DNA of 5,781 nt from Flavobacteriaceae bacterium. Its GTDB lineage: Bacteria; Bacteroidota; Bacteroidia; Flavobacteriales; Flavobacteriaceae. The stretch's first letter is position 1; the number at the start of each line of letters is the position of its first letter. Made by a program: the position numbers and the translations under genes. The notes below the pieces were generated by a model. That model saw only the letters and a list, made by a program, of their open reading frames with translations. It was not told the origin of the DNA and did no database searches. Shown here in pieces: positions 1 to 5,781 of the stretch. The stretch lies in contig JAUYUF010000138.1 in NCBI GenBank assembly GCA_030694835.1, forward strand, positions 1 to 5,781, read 5' to 3'.

Positions 1-1540
1 ATTCTAATTGAGTAGTACCTGTTTTACCAGCCATCGAAAAATCTTTTGAATAAATACTTGCAGCTGTTCCTCTTATAACTGTATTTTTTAAAATAGTTTG
101 TATTTTCTTCACCGTTTCTTTAGAACACACTTGTGGATGAATAACTTTCTTATTAAATTTTTCGATAGTCTGATTTGCCACTCTAACTTCTTTAATAAAT
201 CTCGGTTTTACCATTTCACCATTATTAGCAATTGCATTGTAAAAAGTTAAAGTTTGTAAAGGAGTAATATGCAATCCATATCCGTAAGCCATCCATGGCA
301 ATGAAAGTGCCGACCAATTTTTATCTGATGGATGGGGAATCATAGGTTTTCCCTCACCTTTAATTTCAAGATTTAAAGTTTCATTCAGCTTCATTTCATA
401 TAACTTATCTGCAAACTTTTTAGGATTATTACCATAATGTTTCATAATAAGTTTTACAATACCAACATTGGAAGAAACCTCAATTACTTTTGCTGCTGAT
501 ATTTTACCATAACCACCTCTATGGGAATCCCTAATTTTTCTTCCTCTAATTGAAATAATTCCACCATCAGTGTCTACTACTGTACTTGTATCAATTACTT
601 TATCTTCTAAAGCCACTATTAAACTCATTAATTTAAAAGTAGAACCTGGTTCATGACCTTCAAAAATGGCATAATTTCTAGTTTCGTAATAGGTATTTAA
701 TTTTGATTTCCCAAGATTTGATATGGCCTTAATTTCTCCTGTTTTGGTTTCCATTACAACCACGCATCCGTGATCTGCTTGATATTTTTCTAGTTGCTCT
801 AACAAAGCATGATGTGCTATATCTTGAATATTTAAATCGATGGTGGTTACAACATCTTTTCCATCAATAGGTTCAACTTCATTATTATCATTTATAGGTT
901 TCCACAATCCTTTAGCAATTTTTTGCTTCATTCTCCATCCTAATTTTCCATCTAAAAATTCACTATAGGCTCCTTCAACCCCAACTCTACCCCTATAATC
1001 ATCATAACCAATGGTTCTTTCTGCAACTTTGCCAACAGGATGTGCTCTAACAGTTCTTTGTTCTGCAATAAAACCACCTTTATAAACTCCTTTATTAAAA
1101 ATGGGAAATTTGCGCATTCTAACATATTCATTATGCCCTAAATGTCTGGCAATGAGCAAATATCTATTTTTGATTATGCGTGCTTTTCTAATATAATTTT
1201 CATAATAATAAGGTGTTTTTCCTTGCATCTTAGATAGCTCTGTTGCTAAACCTCCAATATGCTTTTCAAAAAGCTCTTCTTCAACAGAAATGGCATCCAT
1301 TCTGATGTCATATTTATACATAGATGTTGCTAATAGGACGCCATCAGCAGAATAAACATTGCCTCTATTTGGAAAAATTGTATCATTACGAAGGGTAACT
1401 TTTTCTGATAATCTTCTATATTCTTCTCCGTTTGTAATTTGAATATTGAAAATTTTCCAAAATATTACAATAAATAAAATGGTCATTACAAATGCCACAA
1501 AATACATTTTTTTCAATATGTTTTTGTCGTTAGTTGCCAT
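1..1540 (-). CDS. ftsI: Class B penicillin-binding protein, septal transpeptidase FtsI (3' end outside window)
   Basis: I translated this by hand from the ATG at 1540 to the window edge: 513 codons with no stop or frameshift. It is a D,D-transpeptidase that cross-links septal peptidoglycan on the outer face of the inner membrane. Residues 1-12 are a short cytoplasmic tail and about 13-32 one hydrophobic membrane anchor. The class B dimerisation-domain signature is at 58-72 (NRGNVYSADGVLLAT). The transpeptidase domain has all three active-site motifs: STFK with nucleophile Ser300, SSN at 356-358, and KTG at 506-508. The missing 3' end should carry the rest of this domain; in Bacteroidota relatives a PASTA domain often follows. 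The start lies one base after the stop of the FtsL-like gene (TAG-A-ATG), so translation is probably coupled. Gene order (after mraZ, rsmH and the FtsL-like gene) favours FtsI over the elongation enzyme PBP2. There is no sign that it is broken. Confidence 0.95.
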   Translation of the reverse strand, partial: MATNDKNILKKMYFVAFVMTILFIVIFWKIFNIQITNGEEYRRLSEKVTLRNDTIFPNRGNVYSADGVLLATSMYKYDIRMDAISVEEELFEKHIGGLATELSKMQGKTPYYYENYIRKARIIKNRYLLIARHLGHNEYVRMRKFPIFNKGVYKGGFIAEQRTVRAHPVGKVAERTIGYDDYRGRVGVEGAYSEFLDGKLGWRMKQKIAKGLWKPINDNNEVEPIDGKDVVTTIDLNIQDIAHHALLEQLEKYQADHGCVVVMETKTGEIKAISNLGKSKLNTYYETRNYAIFEGHEPGSTFKLMSLIVALEDKVIDTSTVVDTDGGIISIRGRKIRDSHRGGYGKISAAKVIEVSSNVGIVKLIMKHYGNNPKKFADKLYEMKLNETLNLEIKGEGKPMIPHPSDKNWSALSLPWMAYGYGLHITPLQTLTFYNAIANNGEMVKPRFIKEVRVANQTIEKFNKKVIHPQVCSKETVKKIQTILKNTVIRGTAASIYSKDFSMAGKTGTTQLE

Positions 1541-1541
1541 T

Positions 1542-1871
1542 CTATTTACTTTCTTTTTTAACTATTTTAATTAAATAAGGTGGTTGATCCATAGGTTTTA
1601 ATCCCAAATACCCAACATTACTTCTTATTGTGGATTCTAATTTTAATTGCATTACTTGCGTACGAGTGTCTATATACTCTGCTCTTAATTCTTTAACTTG
1701 CTTGTTAAGTCTGGCAATCTCCATCACTTTTTTATCCACACTGTGTGAACTTGCTATAACCAATAAAAACAACAAAACAACATATACAGTCATACCCCAA
1801 TTCTTTAAAGAATTTTCACCGGTAAGAAATTTACCTTTAAGGATATCAAATATGTTTTGCTCTATTGACAT
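1542..1871 (-). CDS. ftsL: FtsL-like cell division protein, short bitopic membrane protein
   Basis: A 109-residue protein with the FtsL layout. It has a cytoplasmic N-terminus of about 24 residues, one membrane segment at about 26-42 (VYVVLLFLLVIA core), and then a charged helical stretch at about 45-80 that looks like a coiled coil. A short tail with GLKPMDQPPYLIKI lies near the C-terminus. In the divisome FtsL pairs with FtsB/DivIC and activates FtsW-FtsI, acting in the periplasm from an inner-membrane anchor. Sequence identity to classical FtsL is very low across phyla, so the call rests on size, topology and position between rsmH and ftsI. It matches my memory of the Bacteroidota 'FtsL-like putative cell division protein' family. 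Its ATG directly abuts the rsmH TAA (TAAATG), and its TAG is one base from the ftsI ATG, which suggests translational coupling on both sides. Confidence 0.85.
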   Translation of the reverse strand: MSIEQNIFDILKGKFLTGENSLKNWGMTVYVVLLFLLVIASSHSVDKKVMEIARLNKQVKELRAEYIDTRTQVMQLKLESTIRSNVGYLGLKPMDQPPYLIKIVKKESK

Positions 1872-2768
1872 TTATGATAAAGTTGCTATTCTTAATTTCG
1901 CACTTCTTGCTCTATTATTTATTCTGATTTCTTCTTTAGAAGGAGTTATCATACTACCCACTTTTTTTAAAGGCACTGAAAAATTTCCATAAAAATCTTT
2001 TTCAGGCTCACCTTCAAATAAACCATCTCTAATAAAACGTTTTACTAATCTATCTTCAAGTGAGTGATAGGAAATCACACACAATCTCCCGCCTTCATTC
2101 AACACTTCAGGCACTTGACTCAGGAAATCTTTCAAAGCTTCAATCTCCCTATTAACTTCTATTCTTATTGCTTGAAAAACTTGAGCAATCACTTTATGTT
2201 CTCTTCCTTGTGGCAAAAAACTAGCTAAAACTTGTTTCAACTGAATACTTGTTTCAATTTTTTGCTCCTTTCTAGCTTCAATAATTTTTTTTGCCATTGC
2301 TCTAGCATTATTCAATTCGCCATACTGAAATAATAAACTACTAATTTGCTCTTCTGTATAATTATTGATAATTTCATAAGCAGAAAGTAATTCGCTAGTA
2401 TTCATTCTCATATCTAAACGACCTTCAAATCTGGTAGAAAAACCTCGCTCAGCAACATCAAATTGATGTGATGACACACCTAAATCCGCCAAAATTCCAT
2501 CTACTTTTTTAACACCATTAAATTTTAGATGACGCTTTAAAAACTTAAAATTTTGAGGAATTAAAACAAAACGTTCATCATTTAATACATTTTTCTGAGC
2601 ATCTTCATCTTGATCAAAAGCATAAAGTCTACCTTTTTCACTTAATTGTTCAAGTATAGCTCTAGAATGACCTCCACCTCCGAAAGTGACATCAACATAT
2701 ACTCCATCAGGTTTAATACTTAACCCTTCAATACACTCTTTTAATAAAACTGGATTATGGTAACTCAT
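1872..2768 (-). CDS. rsmH: 16S rRNA (cytosine(1402)-N(4))-methyltransferase RsmH (MraW)
   Basis: A 298-residue S-adenosylmethionine-dependent methyltransferase, close to the usual length of about 300. The family makes the N4-methyl group of m4Cm1402 in the decoding centre of 16S rRNA, in the cytoplasm. Visible family motifs in order are: HNPVLL at 4-9; the SAM-binding glycine loop DVTFGGGGHS at 26-35; FDQDEDA at 51-57; DLGVSS at 95-100; ERGFS and RLDMRM at 107-122; QAIRIEVN at 199-206; SYHSLEDR at 233-240; and the C-terminal NNRARSAKLR at 284-293. The variable insert between about 130 and 190 is the helical substrate-recognition part. The ATG at 2768 lies inside the end of mraZ (14-bp overlap), and the stop touches the FtsL-like start, so it is the second gene of the dcw transcript. 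All expected motifs are present. Confidence 0.97.
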   Translation of the reverse strand: MSYHNPVLLKECIEGLSIKPDGVYVDVTFGGGGHSRAILEQLSEKGRLYAFDQDEDAQKNVLNDERFVLIPQNFKFLKRHLKFNGVKKVDGILADLGVSSHQFDVAERGFSTRFEGRLDMRMNTSELLSAYEIINNYTEEQISSLLFQYGELNNARAMAKKIIEARKEQKIETSIQLKQVLASFLPQGREHKVIAQVFQAIRIEVNREIEALKDFLSQVPEVLNEGGRLCVISYHSLEDRLVKRFIRDGLFEGEPEKDFYGNFSVPLKKVGSMITPSKEEIRINNRARSAKLRIATLS

Positions 2769-3228
2769 GATTATTAGCTATTTTATCTCCCATTACTTCC
2801 TCAGCCAAACCTGCAAAATCAATTACAGCGTCATCAATAGCATTTTCATACTTGTCTTTATCCCAGATTTCAATAATATTAACTGCTGATGATAAGACAA
2901 TGTCTTTTGAAATTCCTGCAAATACACATAAATCTTTTGGAATAAGTAAACGATCATTTCCGTCTAATTCCACAATTTTTACTCCTGCAGTAAATCTTCT
3001 TATAAAATCATTATTTTTTTTAACAAACTTGTTGAGTTGATTGATTTTTTCCATCATCAAATTCCACTCATTCATTGGATACAATTCTAGACAAGGTTGA
3101 AATACAGAACGTTTCAACACAAACCCGCCCTGTAAAGTAAGCGAAAGTTGTTTTTTAAGCGAAGATGCTAGCATTATTCGCCCTTTTGAATCAACTTTGC
3201 ATTCATATGTACCTATTAGGTTTGTCAC
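2755..3228 (-). CDS. mraZ: Transcriptional regulator MraZ
   Basis: A 157-residue protein with two SpoVT/AbrB-type (swapped-hairpin) DNA-binding repeats. The first has the signature DSKGR at 13-17 and the second the related DGNDRLLIP at 89-97. In other bacteria MraZ forms ring-shaped oligomers and binds short direct repeats upstream of its own gene, repressing or tuning the dcw operon. The start is GTG at 3228-3226. No ATG lies upstream in frame before a TGA about 20 bases away, and the next in-frame ATG (Met19) would remove the first DNA-binding motif. The start of the protein (NLIGTYECKVDSKGR) also fits the family. Two small departures are visible: Ala21 where the first motif usually has Pro (IMLA instead of xxxP), and Asp92 in place of the usual Gly of the GR pair. 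The gene opens the dcw cluster and overlaps rsmH by 14 bp. Confidence 0.96.
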   Translation of the reverse strand: MTNLIGTYECKVDSKGRIMLASSLKKQLSLTLQGGFVLKRSVFQPCLELYPMNEWNLMMEKINQLNKFVKKNNDFIRRFTAGVKIVELDGNDRLLIPKDLCVFAGISKDIVLSSAVNIIEIWDKDKYENAIDDAVIDFAGLAEEVMGDKIANNHELP

Positions 3229-3247
3229 TTTTATATAGTTTTGTATT

Positions 3248-3282
3248 CAAAAATAAATAAATTTCTCCACAATTTACCACAA
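3248..3282 (-). promoter_or_regulatory. Candidate mraZ/dcw promoter, Bacteroidota type
   Basis: Read on the minus strand, TATTTTTG at 3255-3248 matches the Bacteroidota -7 consensus TAnnTTTG in full. A TTG at 3282-3280 lies 24 bases upstream, slightly longer than the usual spacing, and could serve as the -33 element. Another TTG at 3272-3270 is too close (14 bases). Transcription would start near 3241-3245, leaving a leader of about 13-17 bases before the GTG. The region is AT-rich, so a chance match is possible. The position directly upstream of mraZ and under the repeat operator raises the odds. Confidence 0.5.
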
Positions 3283-3290
3283 TTTACCAC
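3261..3290 (-). promoter_or_regulatory. Probable MraZ operator: three 10-bp direct repeats
   Basis: On the minus strand three units run head to tail with no gap: GTGGTAAATT (3290-3281), GTGGTAAATT (3280-3271, identical) and GTGGAGAAAT (3270-3261). The 10-bp period equals one helical turn, so the GTGG cores face the same side of the DNA. Known MraZ operators, such as the E. coli one, are TGGG-type pentamers repeated every 10 bp upstream of mraZ. This array has the same number, spacing and location with a TGG core. It covers the likely -33 region of the dcw promoter and ends five bases before the -7 box, which suits repression of mraZ by its own product. Confidence 0.75.
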
Positions 3291-3418
3291 TTTGTTGATA
3301 ACTTTTAACTTAAATCACGATATTTTCATTTATCTATTTGATTATCAATTTTTTGAGATTTTTTTCAATGATTTGACCTAGGCATACATAAAAAAATGTT
3401 ATTTTGCACAAAAAAGAT

Positions 3419-3426
3419 TACATTTG
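3419..3426 (+). promoter_or_regulatory. Candidate promoter -7 box for the alpha/beta hydrolase unit
   Basis: TACATTTG is a full match to the Bacteroidota TAnnTTTG -7 element, 24 bases before the hydrolase ATG. No good -33 TTG lies at the right distance: the nearest, at 3404-3406, leaves only 12 bases. An alternative is TTATTTTG at 3399-3406 (one mismatch) with TTTG at 3372-3375, a 23-base spacer. Either one would give a short leader. The call is based on the motif alone. Confidence 0.4.
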
Positions 3427-3450
3427 TACGCTTGATTAAATGAAGAATCA

Positions 3451-4215
3451 ATGATCAATTACCTTAAAAAGGACAACGATTTTAACTATATAGAAGCTGG
3501 GGAAGGACAACCAATAATCGTATTACACGGTTTAATGGGCACTTTAAGTAATTTTGATGATGTTTTAAAACATTTTTCTACAAAAAATTACAGAATCATA
3601 ATGCCCTCTTTACCAGTTTATGATTTACCGTTATTAAAAACTAACGTTAAAAACTTAGCTAAATACATTAAAAAATTTATAGAGTATAAACAGCTTAATG
3701 ATGTAATTCTAATGGGTAATTCTTTGGGAGGTCATATTGCTTTATATTACTCAAAAACATATCCTGAAGATGTAAAAGCATTGGTTCTTACTGGAAGTTC
3801 AGGTTTATATGAAAAATCTTTAGGAGACACCTATCCAAAAAGAGGCAATTACGAATACATCAAACAAAAAACAGAGGAAGTTTTTTTTGATCCAAAAGTA
3901 GCCTCTAAAGAAGTAATAGATGAGGTGTTTGAAACTGTTAATAATAGAAGTAAAACTATCAAAGTTTTGGCTATTGCTAAAAGTGCCATCCGTCATAACA
4001 TGGCAAAAGATTTGCCAAAAATGAAAATGCCAGTTTGTGTTATTTGGGGTAAAAATGACATTGTAACACCCCCAATAGTTGGAGAAGAATTTCATAGGTT
4101 ATTGCCAAATTCTGATCTGTATTGGATTGATAACTGTGGTCATGTTGCTATGATGGAATGTCCAGATGAATTCAACAGAATTCTTGAAGAATGGCTCACA
4201 AAGAGAAAGTTATAA
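3451..4215 (+). CDS. Alpha/beta-fold hydrolase, substrate unknown
   Basis: A 254-residue single-domain cytoplasmic hydrolase with no signal peptide or membrane segment. The fold and likely catalytic triad can be read directly: the oxyanion-loop HG at 26-27 (VLHGLMG); the nucleophile elbow GNSLGG at 89-94 with Ser91; the acid Asp203 in WGKNDIVTP; and His231 in NCGHVAMME. A helical cap lies between about 120 and 185. This is the MhpC-like esterase/lipase superfamily. The substrate cannot be told from the motifs, and names such as 'C-C bond hydrolase' would be overcalls. The ATG at 3451 is the first in frame near the promoter-like box. It is transcribed away from mraZ across a shared control region, and engB follows after 80 bp. 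I recall similar hydrolases beside mraZ and engB in other flavobacteria, so a housekeeping role is possible, but that is inference. Confidence 0.9.
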   Translation: MINYLKKDNDFNYIEAGEGQPIIVLHGLMGTLSNFDDVLKHFSTKNYRIIMPSLPVYDLPLLKTNVKNLAKYIKKFIEYKQLNDVILMGNSLGGHIALYYSKTYPEDVKALVLTGSSGLYEKSLGDTYPKRGNYEYIKQKTEEVFFDPKVASKEVIDEVFETVNNRSKTIKVLAIAKSAIRHNMAKDLPKMKMPVCVIWGKNDIVTPPIVGEEFHRLLPNSDLYWIDNCGHVAMMECPDEFNRILEEWLTKRKL

Positions 4216-4246
4216 ATTACTAAGGATTTTTTTGAATTTATCAGAA

Positions 4247-4269
4247 ATGAATTTGAATAAAAAATTCAT
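4247..4269 (+). repeat. AT-rich inverted repeat between hydrolase and engB
   Basis: ATGAATTT (4247-4254) and AAATTCAT (4262-4269) form a perfect 8-bp inverted repeat around a 7-base loop. The stem has one G-C pair and no T-run follows, so it is a poor intrinsic terminator. It could be a weak mRNA hairpin in the 80-bp gap upstream of engB, a protein site, or chance in AT-rich DNA. Confidence 0.25.
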
Positions 4270-4295
4270 GTAATATAATCTATAATCAAAATTAA

Positions 4296-4907
4296 ATGAT
4301 GAAAATTAAATCGGCAGAATTTGTGATAAGCAACTCCGATGTTTCAAAATGTCCGAAAGATCGATTACCTGAATTTGCTTTTATTGGTCGCTCAAATGTT
4401 GGGAAATCATCCTTAATCAACATGTTAGTTGACCGTAAAAGTTTAGCTAAAACATCAGGAAAACCTGGAAAAACAAGACTTATCAATCATTTTAAAATAA
4501 ATGAAAATTGGTTTTTAGTAGATTTACCTGGATATGGATACGCCAAGGTTTCTAAATCAACCAAAGCTGATTTTCAATCTTTTATAAAAAAATATTTTAC
4601 AGCTAGAGAACAACTTTTATATGGATTTATTTTAATTGATTCTAGAATTGAACCACAACAAATTGATTTAGATTTTATGGAGTGGTTAGGAATGAGTCAA
4701 ATTCCTTTTTGTATTGTATTTACCAAAACTGATAAAATTAGCAGTGTTGAACTTCAGAAAAATATTGCTCAATACAAACGTACTTTATTAAAAACTTGGG
4801 AAGAATTTCCCACCTATTTTGAAACATCTGCCGAAACTGGAAAAGGAAAAATGGAAGTTTTAAAATTTATAGAAGATACTATAAATGCGTATCCGTTAGA
4901 ATACTAA
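4296..4907 (+). CDS. engB: Ribosome biogenesis GTP-binding protein EngB (YihA/YsxC)
   Basis: A 203-residue TRAFAC-class GTPase of the usual EngB length. Members bind the maturing 50S subunit and are needed for its late assembly; they are essential in several bacteria. All G motifs are present: G1 GRSNVGKS at 31-38; the G2 region with TSGKPGKT at 53-60; G3 DLPGYGYA at 76-83, the family hallmark; G4 TKTD at 143-146; and G5 TSAETGKG at 177-184. Two ATGs stand in tandem (4296 and 4299), and either may be the start. No Shine-Dalgarno site is seen and the leader is A-rich. The gene may be read from its own promoter in the 80-bp gap, although I find no clear TAnnTTTG box there, or from the hydrolase promoter. 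The pseudouridine synthase follows after 15 bp, pairing two ribosome-related functions. Confidence 0.96.
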   Translation: MMKIKSAEFVISNSDVSKCPKDRLPEFAFIGRSNVGKSSLINMLVDRKSLAKTSGKPGKTRLINHFKINENWFLVDLPGYGYAKVSKSTKADFQSFIKKYFTAREQLLYGFILIDSRIEPQQIDLDFMEWLGMSQIPFCIVFTKTDKISSVELQKNIAQYKRTLLKTWEEFPTYFETSAETGKGKMEVLKFIEDTINAYPLEY

Positions 4908-4922
4908 ATATCTCCTATTAAA

Positions 4923-5609
4923 ATGCGGACAACTATTGAAAATATCCAAATCTTATATGAAGATAATCATATTATCATTGTTAACAAACGAGTTGGAGAT
5001 ATTGTTCAAGGAGATAAAACTGGCGATACGCCTCTTAGTGAAATTGTAAAGCAATATATCCAGATTAAATATCAAAAACCTGGAAATGTGTTTCTTGGAG
5101 TTGTACACAGAATTGATAGACCAACTTCAGGTATTATTTTATTTGCCAGAACCTCAAAAGCATTAGAGCGATTAAATGAGATGTTACGCGAAAAGAAAAT
5201 TGAAAAAACTTATTGGGCTGTAATAAAAAACAATCCTCCAAAAGAATCTGATACATTAATTAACTTTCTGATAAAAAATCCAAAAAACAACAAATCAACT
5301 ACTTTTTCTACAGAAAAAGAAGGAAGTAAAAAAGCAATTTTACATTATAAATTACTAAAGAAATTAGATAATTATGCTTTACTAGAAATCAATTTAGAAA
5401 CAGGAAGACATCATCAAATACGCTGTCAATTGGCGTCAATTGGGTGTCCAATAAAAGGAGATTTAAAGTACGGATTTCCAAGAAGTAATGCAGATGGAGG
5501 TATCCATTTACATGCTAGAAAAATTGAATTTATTCATCCTGTAAGCAATCAACATATTTCAATTCTTGCCCCATTACCAGTAGATCCCATTTGGAACCTT
5601 TGTGAGTAA
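4923..5609 (+). CDS. RluA-family RNA pseudouridine synthase without S4 domain
   Basis: A 228-residue enzyme that isomerises uridine to pseudouridine in RNA, acting in the cytoplasm. The catalytic motif is HRIDRPTSG at 62-70 with Asp65; the family usually has HRLDRxTSG. The second family block is ETGRHHQIR at 159-167, followed by GCPIKGDLKYG at 175-184. LYEDNHIIIVNK at 11-22 is the typical start of the catalytic domain. The domain begins almost at the N-terminus, so the S4 RNA-binding domain found in RluC and RluD is absent and the protein is a minimal catalytic unit, like RluA and TruC. The motifs do not tell which rRNA or tRNA uridine is modified, so no symbol is given. The start is the ATG at 4923, only 15 bp after engB, suggesting co-transcription. 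Confidence 0.93.
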   Translation: MRTTIENIQILYEDNHIIIVNKRVGDIVQGDKTGDTPLSEIVKQYIQIKYQKPGNVFLGVVHRIDRPTSGIILFARTSKALERLNEMLREKKIEKTYWAVIKNNPPKESDTLINFLIKNPKNNKSTTFSTEKEGSKKAILHYKLLKKLDNYALLEINLETGRHHQIRCQLASIGCPIKGDLKYGFPRSNADGGIHLHARKIEFIHPVSNQHISILAPLPVDPIWNLCE

Positions 5610-5710
5610 TTTTCATTCTTAAAAACCTTATCGAAACCATTTATTTTCTTGCTTAAAATTTACTTTTTAAATTAGTACATTTACAATTACAGTATTTTAA
5701 TTAATCTTAT
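5610..5710. other. Intergenic gap with weak promoter-like box before the oxidoreductase
   Basis: This 101-bp AT-rich gap separates the pseudouridine synthase stop from the next plus-strand start. TACATTTA at 5676-5683 matches seven of eight positions of TAnnTTTG. A TTG at 5649-5651 lies 24 bases upstream, so a promoter for the oxidoreductase is plausible. A short AATTTA/TAAATT inverted repeat (5657-5662 and 5668-5673) is too weak to call a terminator. Confidence 0.3.
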
Positions 5711-5781
5711 ATGATTTCAAAAGAACATTATGATTATGTAATTATAGGTTCCGGATTTGGCGGCTCAGTATCAGCACTTCG
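5711..5781 (+). CDS. N-terminus of a GMC-type FAD-dependent oxidoreductase (3' end outside window)
   Basis: Only 23 full codons are visible, from the ATG at 5711 to the window edge. They hold a beta-strand and a dinucleotide-binding loop, YVIIGSGFGGSVSAL at residues 9-23, with the GxGxxG glycines at 13, 15 and 18. This is the ADP-binding start of an FAD Rossmann fold. The form GSGFGGSVSAL resembles the GMC/cholesterol oxidase-like group. Other FAD enzymes share the GxGxxG part, so the family call is moderate and the substrate is unknown. There is no signal peptide before the fold, so it is probably cytoplasmic. It lies 101 bp after the pseudouridine synthase and may have its own promoter. Confidence 0.7.
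   Translation, partial: MISKEHYDYVIIGSGFGGSVSAL

Noticed and set aside
1630..1992. 120-codon open frame on the plus strand
   Set aside because: It lies antisense across the FtsL-like gene and the end of rsmH, both with strong family evidence, and its translation shows no recognisable motif.
2852..3040. 62-codon open frame on the plus strand inside mraZ
   Set aside because: Antisense shadow of the well-supported mraZ coding frame, low-complexity Ser/Ile-rich translation.
3292..3302. TTATCAACA on the minus strand, one mismatch from a DnaA box
   Set aside because: A single imperfect copy in an AT-rich promoter region. No cluster of boxes and no dnaA or origin-type neighbours, so an origin is not supported.
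3338..3348. TTGATTATCAA, an 11-bp near-perfect palindrome in the divergent region
   Set aside because: Too short and AT-rich to separate from chance. It lies about 50 bases upstream of the MraZ repeats with no matching second copy seen.
3820..4095. 91-codon open frame on the minus strand inside the hydrolase
   Set aside because: Antisense to a gene with an intact catalytic triad; the translation is Phe/Trp-rich and looks like reversed coding sequence.
4292..4486. 64-codon open frame on the minus strand over the start of engB
   Set aside because: Antisense shadow over the conserved G1 region of engB.
5657..5673. AATTTA/TAAATT inverted repeat after the pseudouridine synthase as a terminator
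   Set aside because: The 6-bp all-A/T stem is too weak and no T-run follows it, so it does not meet the form of an intrinsic terminator.

Overview
The window is AT-rich and looks like the chromosome of a Bacteroidota bacterium, most likely class Flavobacteriia. The signs are the order mraZ-rsmH-short FtsL-like gene-ftsI, the character of the short FtsL-like protein, A-rich leaders without Shine-Dalgarno sites, and promoter-like boxes of the TAnnTTTG type used by the Bacteroidota main sigma factor. I cannot fix the genus from the sequence alone.

Left half (1-3228, minus strand): the head of the division and cell wall (dcw) cluster, read from right to left. mraZ (GTG start) overlaps rsmH by 14 bp. 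rsmH is followed with no gap by an FtsL-like gene, which is followed after one base by ftsI (class B penicillin-binding protein). ftsI runs off the left edge after 513 codons. The four genes must be one tightly coupled transcription unit. MraZ is the repressor-like regulator, RsmH methylates 16S rRNA, and the FtsL-like protein and FtsI work in the septal peptidoglycan synthase.

Middle (3229-3450): a 222-bp divergent control region. It holds three head-to-tail 10-bp repeats starting GTGG, exactly the layout expected of a MraZ operator. They sit just upstream of a TAnnTTTG box facing mraZ. A second TAnnTTTG box faces the rightward genes.

Right half (3451-5781, plus strand): an alpha/beta hydrolase of unknown substrate, the ribosome-assembly GTPase EngB (YihA/YsxC), and a stand-alone RluA-family pseudouridine synthase lacking an S4 domain. 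The first 23 codons of a GMC-type FAD oxidoreductase follow at the right edge. engB and the pseudouridine synthase are 15 bp apart and probably co-transcribed; the hydrolase may be the first gene of that unit.

Overall this is a conserved housekeeping region that joins cell division to ribosome maturation. I see no mobile element, CRISPR array, RNA gene or novel defence-like system. The most informative non-coding signal is the MraZ-type repeat operator.
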